A stretch of DNA of 55,824 nt from JBFXCS01 sp050181915 (GTDB lineage Bacteria; Actinomycetota; Thermoleophilia; Miltoncostaeales; Miltoncostaeaceae), in NCBI GenBank assembly GCA_050181915.1, contig JBFXCS010000005.1:1-55824 (forward strand), given 5' to 3'. Both the position numbers and the translations under genes were made by a program. Positions 23,652 through 30,809 of this stretch are shown here, piece after piece. Under the pieces are notes generated by a model. The model saw nothing but the letters and a program-made list of their open reading frames with translations. It was not told the DNA's origin and ran no database searches. Positions within the stretch are counted from its first letter, which is position 1; each line of letters opens with the position of its first letter.

Positions 23652-24398
23652 TCATGCCGGGGTAGGGTGGCTGACCAGCACCACCATCGTGCCCCGGGCG
23701 CTGCGCTGCAGATGGACCGCCGCCATCACCGCGGTCATCACGGTCAGGCCGTGACCGCGGTGACCGCCCGGGTCGATGGTGCGCCGCTCGGGGGACCAGC
23801 GGCCCCGATCCGACACCGCGATGGTCGCCCTCCTCTTCGACCCCGGCGGCGCCGAGTCGGCCGGCTCGACCGGATCCGGCGGATCCGGCTCGGACAGGGC
23901 GATCGCGGTGGTGGGAAACCCGGGAGCGGTCACCACCGCGATGACCGGCGGCGGCACCGCCGCAGCGGCAGCGCCCATCGTGACGACCGGCGCGGTGAAC
24001 GTCGCGGTGCCCGTCGCGGTGACCGGCGCGGTGACCGGCGCGGTGACCGGCGCGGTCACCTCGGGCGGGGCCGCGGGTAGGGCGAGGGCCGCGGCGGTCG
24101 GTGCGGTGGTGGGTGCGGTGGCGGGTGGGGCGGGCGCACGGGTGATCCAGGCGTGCAGGTGGATCGGGCCGGGGTCATCGTCGAGGTAGGCGTGGTCGAT
24201 GATGTTGGCTACCGCCTCGTTCACCGCGAGCTCGATGTCCTCGGCCGCGACCAGCGGCCAACCGGCCGCGTCCAGCCAGCGGCGTACCGAACGGCGGATC
24301 GGCCGCAAGGAGGCTGGCACCGCGGACTGGAGCAGCACCAACTCGCCGCCGCGACCGGGATCGTCGGGTTCGGGGTCGGTCCGGCACGGTGCGGGCAT
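23652..24398 (-). CDS. HATPase-type regulatory protein (anti-sigma/RsbW-like) with a large inserted linker
   Basis: A 248-aa protein. The N-terminal part has the RsbW-like helix with the ATP-binding N box (ELAVNEAVANIIDHAY near residues 56-71). The C-terminal part has the G-box region (TIAVSDRGRW and GGHRGHGLTVMTAVM). Between them is an insert of about 85 residues rich in Ala, Pro, Thr and Val, with perfect TAPV repeats; normal family members have only a short loop there. Such kinases bind sigma factors or anti-sigma antagonists. Start ATG 24398. The insert comes from a 12-bp tandem repeat and may impair or merely decorate the fold. Confidence 0.75.
   Translation of the reverse strand: MPAPCRTDPEPDDPGRGGELVLLQSAVPASLRPIRRSVRRWLDAAGWPLVAAEDIELAVNEAVANIIDHAYLDDDPGPIHLHAWITRAPAPPATAPTTAPTAAALALPAAPPEVTAPVTAPVTAPVTATGTATFTAPVVTMGAAAAAVPPPVIAVVTAPGFPTTAIALSEPDPPDPVEPADSAPPGSKRRATIAVSDRGRWSPERRTIDPGGHRGHGLTVMTAVMAAVHLQRSARGTMVVLVSHPTPA
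24016..24060. repeat. Tandem 12-bp repeat inside the HATPase-type gene
   Basis: GCGGTGACCGGC is repeated exactly three times (24016-24051) plus a partial copy. It encodes the Ala-Pro-Val-Thr repeats of the linker on the minus strand. It keeps frame, so expansion or contraction by slippage changes linker length only. Confidence 0.85.
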
Positions 24399-24503
24399 GG
24401 GCGTCTTTCCGGGCCAGGCCCGGCTCTGGACCCGCAACCCCGGGGCCGAGTATCGGCCCGAGCCCGCCGCGGCGCAGCGTGACAGCCCGCCACGCCCTCT
24501 CCG

Positions 24504-24919
24504 GGGTGCTTCTCGAGCCGGCTGGTCGTCCGGGTGATCGACGAGCTGCACAACGTGCTGGCCGGGCGCGGCGACACCCGCCGCGAGTTCCTGAACCGAT
24601 CCGGTTCCTGGGCAACGAGCTGCGCATCCCTCTGGTCGGGGTCGGCACCCGAGACGCCTACCTGGCGATCCGCGCCGATCACCTGCGGCGAACCGCGCTG
24701 ACCGCGCTCGTCGTCGGCACCGCGCTGTTCGTGATCAACCATCTGGACACCGTGCTGGCCGGGGCCGCCACCGCCACGACCTGGGTCAAGATCGCGGTCA
24801 CCTATCTGGTGCCGTTCGTCGTGGCCAACATCGGGCTGCTGCTGGGTACCCGTGACCGGCCCGACCCCGACGCCCCCACCCAGCCCGCGCAGCCGCCCAC
24901 GGAAGGACACCCCCGATGA
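24504..24919 (+). CDS. NrtS-like nitrate/nitrite transporter family protein, 5-prime end fused to TniB remnant
   Basis: The C-terminal 85 residues (LRRTALTALVVGTALFVINH ... WVKIAVTYLVPFVVANIGLL) match NrtS, a small two-helix membrane protein linked to nitrate/nitrite transport. No start codon lies between the TniB fragment and the NrtS homology, so the original start has been lost. Translation would have to begin in TniB-derived sequence (GTG 24504 or 24478). The stop overlaps the HAD start (ATGA), which shows they once formed an operon. Expression is uncertain. Confidence 0.6.
24510..24680 (+). pseudogene. TniB transposition ATPase remnant
   Basis: The reading VIDELHNVLAGRGDTRREFL (from 24534), then after a one-base shift near 24598 IRFLGNELRIPLVGVGTRDA and YLAIRAD, matches the Walker-B region of TniB. 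That is the ATP-binding regulator of Tn5053/Tn402-type transposons, which often carry mercury resistance. Only about 55 codons of some 300 remain, and the sequence runs straight into NrtS. It marks an old transposon insertion or deletion junction. Confidence 0.75.
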
Positions 24920-25968
24920 CCGACCCCCGCACGCCTGCGCACCCGGTCGTGGTGTTCGACGTCAACGAGACCCTCTCCGACATGACGCCGATGGCTGCCC
25001 GGTTCACCGACCTCGGCGCACCCGCCCCGCTGGCCCGGCTGTGGTTCGCCACGCTGCTGCGCGACGGGTTCGCCCGCACCGCCGCCGGCGCCTCCGAACG
25101 GTTCGCCGTGCTCGCCGCCGGCGCGCTGCGCACCGTCCTGCACGGCGTCGAGATCGACCGCGACCTGGACGCGGCCGTCGAGCACGTGCTGGCCGGGTTC
25201 GCCCTGCTGTCGCTGCATCCCGACGTGCCCGACGGGGTCCGCGCCCTGCGCGAGGCCGGGTGGCGGCTGGTGACCTTGAGCAACGGCTCGGCCCAGGTCG
25301 CCGAGCAGCTGCTGCGCGGCGCCGGGCTGCGCGAGGCCTTCGAGCAGCTGCTGTCGGTGGAGGACGCCGGAGCCTGGAAACCGGCTCCGGCCGCCTACCG
25401 CCACGCCGCGACGGCCTGTGGTGTGCGGCCCGCCGAGCTGGTCCTGGTCGCCGTGCACCCCTGGGACGTCGACGGCGCCGCCCGCGCCGGGCTGCGCACC
25501 GCCTGGCTCGACCGCACCGGCGTCCCCTACCCCGACTACGCCACCCCACCCGACCACACGATCACCAGGTTGCCCGACCTCGGCTCTCGCGCCCTGAACC
25601 GCCGCCGGCGGGGCGCCACTCGTTCACGTCGGCTCGTCATCGACGCTGAGGTCGGCGCGGTGCAGGGTGCCCAGCAGCCGCCCTTCGGGATCGGTCACGA
25701 TCACATAGCCCAGGTTCCGCTCGCGCAGCCGCGCGGCCAGCGGTGCGAGCGGCTCGTGCGGGCGAACCGTCGAGGGGCCCGGTTCGGCGACCGCACCAGC
25801 AGGCAGCGCCGGATCAGCGGTGAGCGCGTCGTGCCGCAGCCGGCCGAGCAGGGTGCCATCCCCGGCCACCACCAGCGCGAACCGGTAGCGGGAGGCCGCG
25901 ATCCGGGCGCGCACCGCGGCCATCGGCTCGTCGGGGCGGGCGACGGGCACGTCGTGGCGCAGCCGTGA
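24916..25968 (+). CDS. Haloacid dehalogenase type II-like HAD hydrolase, 3-prime end read-through
   Basis: The first 225 residues form a HAD enzyme. The nucleophile motif VVFDVNETLSD lies near residues 12-22, the Ser motif LVTLSNGSAQ near 117, the Lys in AGAWKPAPAAYRH near 155, and the acidic loop VAVHPWDVDGAARAGL near 178. This matches L-2-haloacid dehalogenases or phosphatases of that branch. The frame then continues for about 120 codons antisense to the rhodanese-CBS gene without a stop, so the natural end has been lost. Start ATG 24916 overlaps NrtS. Substrate unknown. Confidence 0.8.
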   Translation: MTDPRTPAHPVVVFDVNETLSDMTPMAARFTDLGAPAPLARLWFATLLRDGFARTAAGASERFAVLAAGALRTVLHGVEIDRDLDAAVEHVLAGFALLSLHPDVPDGVRALREAGWRLVTLSNGSAQVAEQLLRGAGLREAFEQLLSVEDAGAWKPAPAAYRHAATACGVRPAELVLVAVHPWDVDGAARAGLRTAWLDRTGVPYPDYATPPDHTITRLPDLGSRALNRRRRGATRSRRLVIDAEVGAVQGAQQPPFGIGHDHIAQVPLAQPRGQRCERLVRANRRGARFGDRTSRQRRISGERVVPQPAEQGAIPGHHQREPVAGGRDPGAHRGHRLVGAGDGHVVAQP

Positions 25969-26310
25969 CCCCGCGGTCGGGTCGTCGGCGGCGCTGCCCT
26001 CGGTGGGCAGGTGGTGGGCCAGCCAGTCCAGCTTGCCCGGGGCGTAATCGTGGACCTGGGTGAAACCGAGCGCGGCGAGCCGGCACGCGGCTCGTGGGCT
26101 CATGTCTCAAAGCTGGTCCCAGCAGTAGACGATCACCGGCCGGTTGCGGTCCAGCCCGGCGGTCGCCCGCGCGGCGAGGGTCTTGAGCGGGATGCTCACC
26201 GCGCCGGGCAGGTGCTGCTCGGCGTACTCCGCGGGCGGCAGGACCTCGACCAGCTGCGCATCGCGCGCGAGCAGCGTGCGCAGCGCGGGCAGGGTGATCG
26301 GGATGATCAC
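25624..26310 (-). CDS. Rhodanese-CBS domain protein interrupted by an in-frame TGA
   Basis: From GTG 26310 the frame gives a rhodanese domain with the active-site loop VIVYCWDQL, then a TGA (26109-26107), then in the same frame DMSPRAACRLAALGFTQVHD completing the rhodanese fold. Two CBS domains follow (VPVARPDEPMAAVRARI and STVRPHEPLAPLAARL). The whole 229-codon frame is intact apart from that TGA. In related proteins the position normally holds a second Cys (CxxxxC), so TGA may be a Cys-to-stop mutation or a selenocysteine codon. A six-bp hairpin (CGAGCC/GGCTCG, seven-base loop starting 19 nt after TGA) lies just downstream. GTG 26310 overlaps the preceding stop. Without recoding, a 67-aa truncated rhodanese and possibly a separate CBS protein from ATG 26103 result. 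Confidence 0.75.
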
Positions 26311-26675
26311 GGCGTGTCTCCTTCGGGGGTGGTCGGCGCGCCGGCGCGCGCCAGGGCGGCGAGGACCCACGCGTCGGGCGGGGTGTTGCCCAGGCCGTCG
26401 GGGGTGGCGTAGAGGCGGCAGCTGAGCCCATACCCGCCGCGGTCATCGGCGCCGGGCTCGACGTCACGCCCGTCGACGCGCACCGTCGGCGACCCGGGGA
26501 CACGCTCGCGGCGGGCCTGCTCGACGTCGTGCACGACCCGGGCGGACAGCACCGCCGGCGACCCGGCCTCGGCCAGCAGCCGGCGCAGCCGCGGCAGGTA
26601 CGCGGTGCCGTTGGGGCAGTCCGCGACGTGCCACAGCTCCACCCGGATCGGCTCGGCCGGTGTCCGCCCGGTCAT
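26307..26675 (-). CDS. Small thioredoxin-fold protein of a metal-resistance type operon
   Basis: A 122-aa protein. VELWHVADCPNGTAYLPRLR near residues 12-31 resembles the strand-loop-helix of thioredoxin-like proteins with a lone Cys. Later RVPGSPTVRVDGRDVEPG has the cis-Pro-like GSPT segment, and LSCRLYATPDGLGNTPP a second Cys. Proteins of this pattern are encoded in actinobacterial mercury and arsenic clusters and include selenoprotein variants. Start ATG 26675, seven bases after the metal-sensor stop, and its own stop overlaps the rhodanese start. Its precise redox partner is unknown. Confidence 0.7.
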   Translation of the reverse strand: MTGRTPAEPIRVELWHVADCPNGTAYLPRLRRLLAEAGSPAVLSARVVHDVEQARRERVPGSPTVRVDGRDVEPGADDRGGYGLSCRLYATPDGLGNTPPDAWVLAALARAGAPTTPEGDTP

Positions 26676-26682
26676 CGCCCGG

Positions 26683-27039
26683 TCACATCCAGTCCGGGCC
26701 CAGCCGGGTGCAGCTGCCCAGCCGCCGGGCCTGCCCGGCGGCCAGCCGCTCGGCGTCGGCGAGCAGAGCAGGCACGCGCGGGTCGCGCAGCCGGTACACC
26801 CGGTGCCGCCCGCGCGGGCGGGCCTCGACCACCTCGCACCAGCGCAGGCAGGCCAGATGGTTGGACACCCGGCTGCGGGGAACCCCGAGCTCGGCCACCA
26901 GCTCGGCCACCGTCAGCTCCCGCCGCGCCAGCGCCCACACCAGCGCCAGCCGCGTCGGATCGGCCAGCACCTGGAACAAGCGGGCCGTCACCGACACAGT
27001 CACGGCCGGCGGCGCCGAGGAGCGGTCGAGCACGGTCAC
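26683..27039 (-). CDS. CmtR-like ArsR-family metal sensor
   Basis: A 118-aa ArsR/SmtB winged-helix repressor (RLFQVLADPTRLALVWALAR, ELVAELGVPRSRVSNHLACL). Cys64 and Cys68 lie in and just after the recognition helix (CLRWC), and Cys110 sits in the C-terminal tail (GSCTRLG). This three-Cys arrangement is that of mycobacterial CmtR, which senses Cd(II) and Pb(II). Start GTG 27039. It heads the leftward group thioredoxin-like, rhodanese-CBS, and is divergent from the AhpD-like gene 132 bases away, so it probably controls both. Confidence 0.88.
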   Translation of the reverse strand: MTVLDRSSAPPAVTVSVTARLFQVLADPTRLALVWALARRELTVAELVAELGVPRSRVSNHLACLRWCEVVEARPRGRHRVYRLRDPRVPALLADAERLAAGQARRLGSCTRLGPDWM

Positions 27040-27170
27040 CCCCGCAGCATACGACAGGCCAGCCTGTTACGACCGTTGGCCAGGCGCCGGTGACGGCGGC
27101 CACCCGGGGGAAGCGTCGGGCGCGCCGGCCGGGTTGCCCCAGTCCCGACCGAACGAAGCGAGGAGGACCC

Positions 27171-27719
27171 GTGCCACGCATTCCCGTGCACACCCTGGAC
27201 GACGCCCCCGAGCAGACCCGCCCCGAGCTGGAGAAGCTGCAGCGCAAGATGGGCAAGCTGCTCAACATCCACGCCGAGATGGCCCACTCCCCGGTCGTGC
27301 TCGCCGCCTACACCGGCATGCAGGACGCGCTGGCCCGCCACGGCAGCTTCGACCCGGCCACCCGCGAGGCCATCGCCCTGGCCGTGGGCGCCACCGACAG
27401 GTGTGACTACTGCCAGTCCGCGCACACCCTCGGCGGCAAGGCCGCCGGCCTCGACCCCGAGCAGATGCTCGGCGTCCGCGCCGGGCGCCCGACCGGGGAC
27501 GAGCGCCTGGACACCCTGCTGGCCGTGATGCGCGAGGCCGCCGCCGAGGTCGGCGCGGTCGGCGACGACACCTGGAAGCAGGCCCTGGCCGCCGGCTGGA
27601 GCGACGAGCAGCTCACCGAGGCCTTCGCGCACCTGGCGGCGAACCTGTTCACCAACTACTTCAACCACTACGTCGGCACCGAACTCGACGTGCCCCAGGC
27701 CCCGCCCCTGGCCGGCTAA
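27171..27719 (+). CDS. Carboxymuconolactone decarboxylase/AhpD-like peroxidase family protein
   Basis: A 182-aa all-helical protein with the AhpD-type redox motif CDYCQSAHTLGG near residues 82-93 (CxxC followed by His). The family includes alkylhydroperoxidases and decarboxylases; the CxxC-His signature favours thiol-peroxide chemistry. Start GTG 27171, with a perfect AGGAGG five bases upstream. Divergent from the CmtR-like gene, so probably induced by the same metal, perhaps for oxidative-stress relief. Confidence 0.88.
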   Translation: MPRIPVHTLDDAPEQTRPELEKLQRKMGKLLNIHAEMAHSPVVLAAYTGMQDALARHGSFDPATREAIALAVGATDRCDYCQSAHTLGGKAAGLDPEQMLGVRAGRPTGDERLDTLLAVMREAAAEVGAVGDDTWKQALAAGWSDEQLTEAFAHLAANLFTNYFNHYVGTELDVPQAPPLAG

Positions 27720-27849
27720 CCGGACCTCGGTGCGCTCGGTCCCCCACGGCCCGCCCGGGGCGGGACCGGGCCACCGGCCCGACGGCGGCGGGGCGACGAT
27801 GCCGCCGCCCTGGTCAGGCTCGAGCCGGGTGCGGCTGCGGGGCGGCCAC

Positions 27850-28620
27850 GGCGGGGCGGGCGCGGCGGGGCGGGCGCGGCGCCCGTCGATCTCGAAGAGG
27901 AACTGCGCCGCGGTGCTGCGCAACGCCGTCGACCAGGTGGGGTAGGCGTGCACCGCCTGCGCCAGCCGCCCGGTGAACGCCCCGGTGCGCATCAACAGCG
28001 CGACCTCGTGGATCATCTCGCCCGCGCAGGGCGCGACGATGGTCGCGCCGAGCAGCCGCCCGCCGGCCACGTTGCCGGTCACCGCGCGGGGGCCGGCCAC
28101 GAGCTTGACGAACCCGTCGGTCCGTCCGGCCACGACCGCCCGGTCCACCGCCGACAGCGGCAGTTCCGCGACCCGGCCACGACGTGCCGCGGCCTGCGTC
28201 TCGGTCATCCCGACCCGGGCGATCTCGGGGTCGGTGAAGGTCACCCATGGCGTGCAGCGCTCATGCACGCGCAGCCGCCGCGGCCGGCGCAGCGCGTTGA
28301 TCGCGGCGATGCGTCCCATCTCGTCGGCGGCATGGGTGAACGGCAGGCGCCCGGTCAGGTCCCCGGCGGCGTAGATCCCCGGCGCGCTGGTGGCCATCCG
28401 CTCGTCGGTACGAACCCACCCGTGCTCGTCGACGGCCACCCCGGCGGCGGGCAGATCCAACTCCGCCGCGGCCGGACGGCGACCCACCGCGACCAGCAGC
28501 GCCGCCGCCTCGACGTGCCCGCCGTCGTCGAGCAACAGCCGCAGCCGCTGCCCGGCCACCCGTGAGCGGTTCACCCAGCCGGTAACGAGCACGTGGTGTC
28601 GGTTGAGGGCCGAGCCGTGC
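27850..28620 (-). pseudogene. Mercuric-reductase-like flavoprotein remnant (C-terminal half)
   Basis: The reading contains RLRLLLDDGGHVEAAALLVA, the FAD-binding end motif APGIYAAGDLTGRLPFTHAA, and dimerisation-domain sequence (CTPWVTFTDPEIARVGMTET, GEMIHEVALLMRTGAFTGRL). This belongs to the pyridine-nucleotide disulfide oxidoreductase family, close to MerA. The N-terminal FAD motif and redox CxxxxC are gone, and the frame has no natural stop but runs on antisense to the AhpD-like gene. It is a remnant, consistent with a decayed mer-type transposon together with the TniB fragment. Confidence 0.75.
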
Positions 28621-28716
28621 CCGCTACCGCCTCGGCGGAGGCCACCGGGCTCAAGACCGATACCGACTGTGATCCGGCTTACCGTCCGCCCCACCGTTCC
28701 GACGTACGGTGCCGGC

Positions 28717-29145
28717 GTGGTGCTCCGCGTTGTGCTCGGCGTCGTGTTCACCGGGATGGCGGTGGGTCAGCTCGCGTCGTGGGCGGCGATGCCGTCCATC
28801 CTGGACGCCTACCGGTTGCTGCCCGCCCCGGCGCTGCCGGTGCTGGCCGCCGGGCTGATCGGCGCGGAGCTGGTGTGCGGGGTCTGGTTCCTCGCCCGCC
28901 CCCGGTCCCACGGCGCGGCCCCGGTCTGGATCTACACGGCGGTGTCGCTGGTGTGGGCGGGGTTGGGGGTGCAGGCCTACGTTCGGGGGCTCCGGGTCGA
29001 CAACTGCGGCTGCTTCGGGGTGTACCTGCCTCAGCGGCTGAGCCTGTTCGTGCTGGCCCAGGACGCCCTGTTGCTGTTCTACGCCGCGCTCCTTGTGCGC
29101 GGGGTGCTGCGTCCGTCACGGATCGTCCTCGGGGAGGCCCGATGA
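28717..29145 (+). CDS. MauE/DoxX-type redox-associated membrane protein
   Basis: A 142-aa protein with four hydrophobic helices. Between helices 3 and 4 is RVDNCGCFGVYLPQRLS near residues 90-106. The CxC within NCGCFG is the hallmark of MauE-like proteins, membrane partners that pass thiol/disulfide electrons. Start GTG 28717 (a second GTG follows directly). The stop overlaps the radical SAM start by four bases (ATGA), so it is the first gene of a tight three-gene operon. It may supply electrons or thiol maintenance to the downstream enzymes at the membrane; this is inference. Confidence 0.85.
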   Translation: MVLRVVLGVVFTGMAVGQLASWAAMPSILDAYRLLPAPALPVLAAGLIGAELVCGVWFLARPRSHGAAPVWIYTAVSLVWAGLGVQAYVRGLRVDNCGCFGVYLPQRLSLFVLAQDALLLFYAALLVRGVLRPSRIVLGEAR

Positions 29146-30809
29146 CCCAGGAGAAGCGGGATCGCGACGAGGTGTTCCTCGAGTACACCAAGTCGATCTG
29201 CCCGGTGTGCAAGGTCGTCGTCGACGCGCAGGTCAACATCCGCAGTGACAACGGCACCGGTGACAACGGCACCGGCACCGGCACCGGCACCGGCACCGGC
29301 AAGGTGTACCTGCGCAAGCGCTGCCGCGAGCACGGCGAGTTCGAGGCGCTGGTGTACGGCGACGCGCAGCTCTACCTGGATTCGGCGCGGTTCAACAAGC
29401 CGGGCACGATCCCGCTGAGCTTCCAGACCGAGGTGGCCGAGGGCTGCCCGAGCGATTGCGGGTTGTGCCCGGAGCACAAGCAGCACGCGTGCCTCGGGAT
29501 CATCGAGGTCAACACCGGTTGCAACCTGGACTGCCCGATCTGCTTTGCTGACTCCGGCCACCAGCCCGACGGCTATTCGATCACTATCGAGCAGTGCGCG
29601 GCGATGCTGGACGCGTTCGTCGCGGCCGAGGGCGAGGCCGAGGTCGTGATGTTCTCCGGTGGCGAGCCGACGATCCACCGCGACATCCTCGCCTTCGTCG
29701 ACCTGGCCCAGGCGCGCCCGATCCGATCGGTCAACGTGAACACCAACGGTATCCGGCTGGCCCGCGACCGGGGGTTTGTGGCGGCGCTCGGCGAGCGGAA
29801 CCGCACGCCGGGCCGCTCAGTGAACGTCTACCTGCAGTTCGACGGGCTCGATGAGCGCACCCACCTCGAGATCCGCGGCCGGGACCTGCGCGAGATCAAG
29901 CAGCTGGCGCTGGACCACTGCGCCGAGGCCGGGCTGACCGTCACCCTCGTCGCGGCCGTCGAACGAGGGCTGAACGAGCACGAGGTCGGCGCGATCATCC
30001 GCCACGGGCTGGGACATCCCGCGGTGCGCTCGGTGGCCTTCCAGCCGGTCACCCACTCCGGACGGCACCTGCCGTTCGACCCGCTGACCCGGCTGACCAA
30101 CCCCGACGTGATCGCGCTGATCGCCGAGCAGCTGCCGCAGTGGTTGCGCAGCGAGGACTTCTTCCCGGTGCCGTGCTGCTTCCCGACCTGCCGCTCGATC
30201 ACCTACCTGCTCACCGAGGGCAGCGGCCCCGACGACCCGGACTTTGGGGTGCTGCCGATCCCACGGCTGCTCGATGTGGCCGACTACCTGGACTACGTGT
30301 CGAACCGGGTGATCCCGGACTACGCGATCCGCGAGGCGCTCGCGAAGCTGTGGAGCGCCTCGGCGTTCCTCGGTACCGGGGTCACTGAGGACCGCCTCGC
30401 CGCCGTGGCGCGGGCGCTGGACTGCGCCGACGCGTGCGGGGTGAATCTGCCGGCAGCGATCGCCGACATCACCGACCGCGCCTTCATGATCGTGCTCCAG
30501 GACTTCCAGGACCCGTACACGCTCAACGTCAAGCAGCTGATGAAATGCTGCGTCGAGGAGATCACCCCGGACGGCCGGCTGATCCCGTTCTGCGCCTACA
30601 ACTCTGTCGGCTACCGGGAGCAGGTCCGCGAGCGCATGTCCGGGCTCGCAGTGCCCGACGTGGTGCCGAACGCGATCCCGTTGCAGCCACTGCTGCGCGA
30701 CTCCCGATACGGCTCGAAGATCGCGGACGGCAACGGTGACGACAACGGCGACGGGGACCGGCGGACCGTCGCCCCGGACACCACGAACGTGGGGCGGCGC
30801 CTGCGATGA
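29142..30809 (+). CDS. Radical SAM protein of the Tes/MJ0619 (tetraether lipid synthase-like) type
   Basis: A 555-aa radical SAM enzyme. An N-terminal metal site (CPVC at 20-23, then KRCREHGEF) is followed by a Cys cluster CPSDCGLCPEHKQHAC (102-117). The canonical 4Fe-4S motif CNLDCPIC (127, 131, 134), SGGEPT near 171 and NTNGIRLA come next. The C-terminal half keeps VPCCFPTCRSITYLL, MKCCVEEITPDGRLIPFCAY and further conserved Cys. This set of Cys clusters matches the archaeal MJ0619/Tes family, which joins lipid tails by C-C bond formation, and its uncharacterised bacterial relatives. A GGCACC repeat inserts a Gly-Thr run near residue 45. It overlaps its neighbours on both sides. Substrate in this host is unknown. 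Confidence 0.88.
   Translation: MTQEKRDRDEVFLEYTKSICPVCKVVVDAQVNIRSDNGTGDNGTGTGTGTGTGKVYLRKRCREHGEFEALVYGDAQLYLDSARFNKPGTIPLSFQTEVAEGCPSDCGLCPEHKQHACLGIIEVNTGCNLDCPICFADSGHQPDGYSITIEQCAAMLDAFVAAEGEAEVVMFSGGEPTIHRDILAFVDLAQARPIRSVNVNTNGIRLARDRGFVAALGERNRTPGRSVNVYLQFDGLDERTHLEIRGRDLREIKQLALDHCAEAGLTVTLVAAVERGLNEHEVGAIIRHGLGHPAVRSVAFQPVTHSGRHLPFDPLTRLTNPDVIALIAEQLPQWLRSEDFFPVPCCFPTCRSITYLLTEGSGPDDPDFGVLPIPRLLDVADYLDYVSNRVIPDYAIREALAKLWSASAFLGTGVTEDRLAAVARALDCADACGVNLPAAIADITDRAFMIVLQDFQDPYTLNVKQLMKCCVEEITPDGRLIPFCAYNSVGYREQVRERMSGLAVPDVVPNAIPLQPLLRDSRYGSKIADGNGDDNGDGDRRTVAPDTTNVGRRLR
29268..29300. repeat. GGCACC hexanucleotide repeat in the radical SAM gene
   Basis: Five perfect GGCACC copies plus GGC, preceded by two imperfect ones, encode an in-frame Gly-Thr run between the N-terminal CPVC site and the CREHG segment. 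Because the unit is six bases, slippage would keep frame. Confidence 0.85.

Noticed and set aside
24510..24680. Active Tn5053-type transposon
   Set aside because: Only a short frameshifted TniB piece remains. No TniA, TniQ, resolvase or terminal repeats were seen.
27036..27849. Continuation of the mercuric-reductase-like frame down to 27036
   Set aside because: This part is antisense to the AhpD-like gene and loses all similarity to the flavoprotein; it is read-through of a broken gene.
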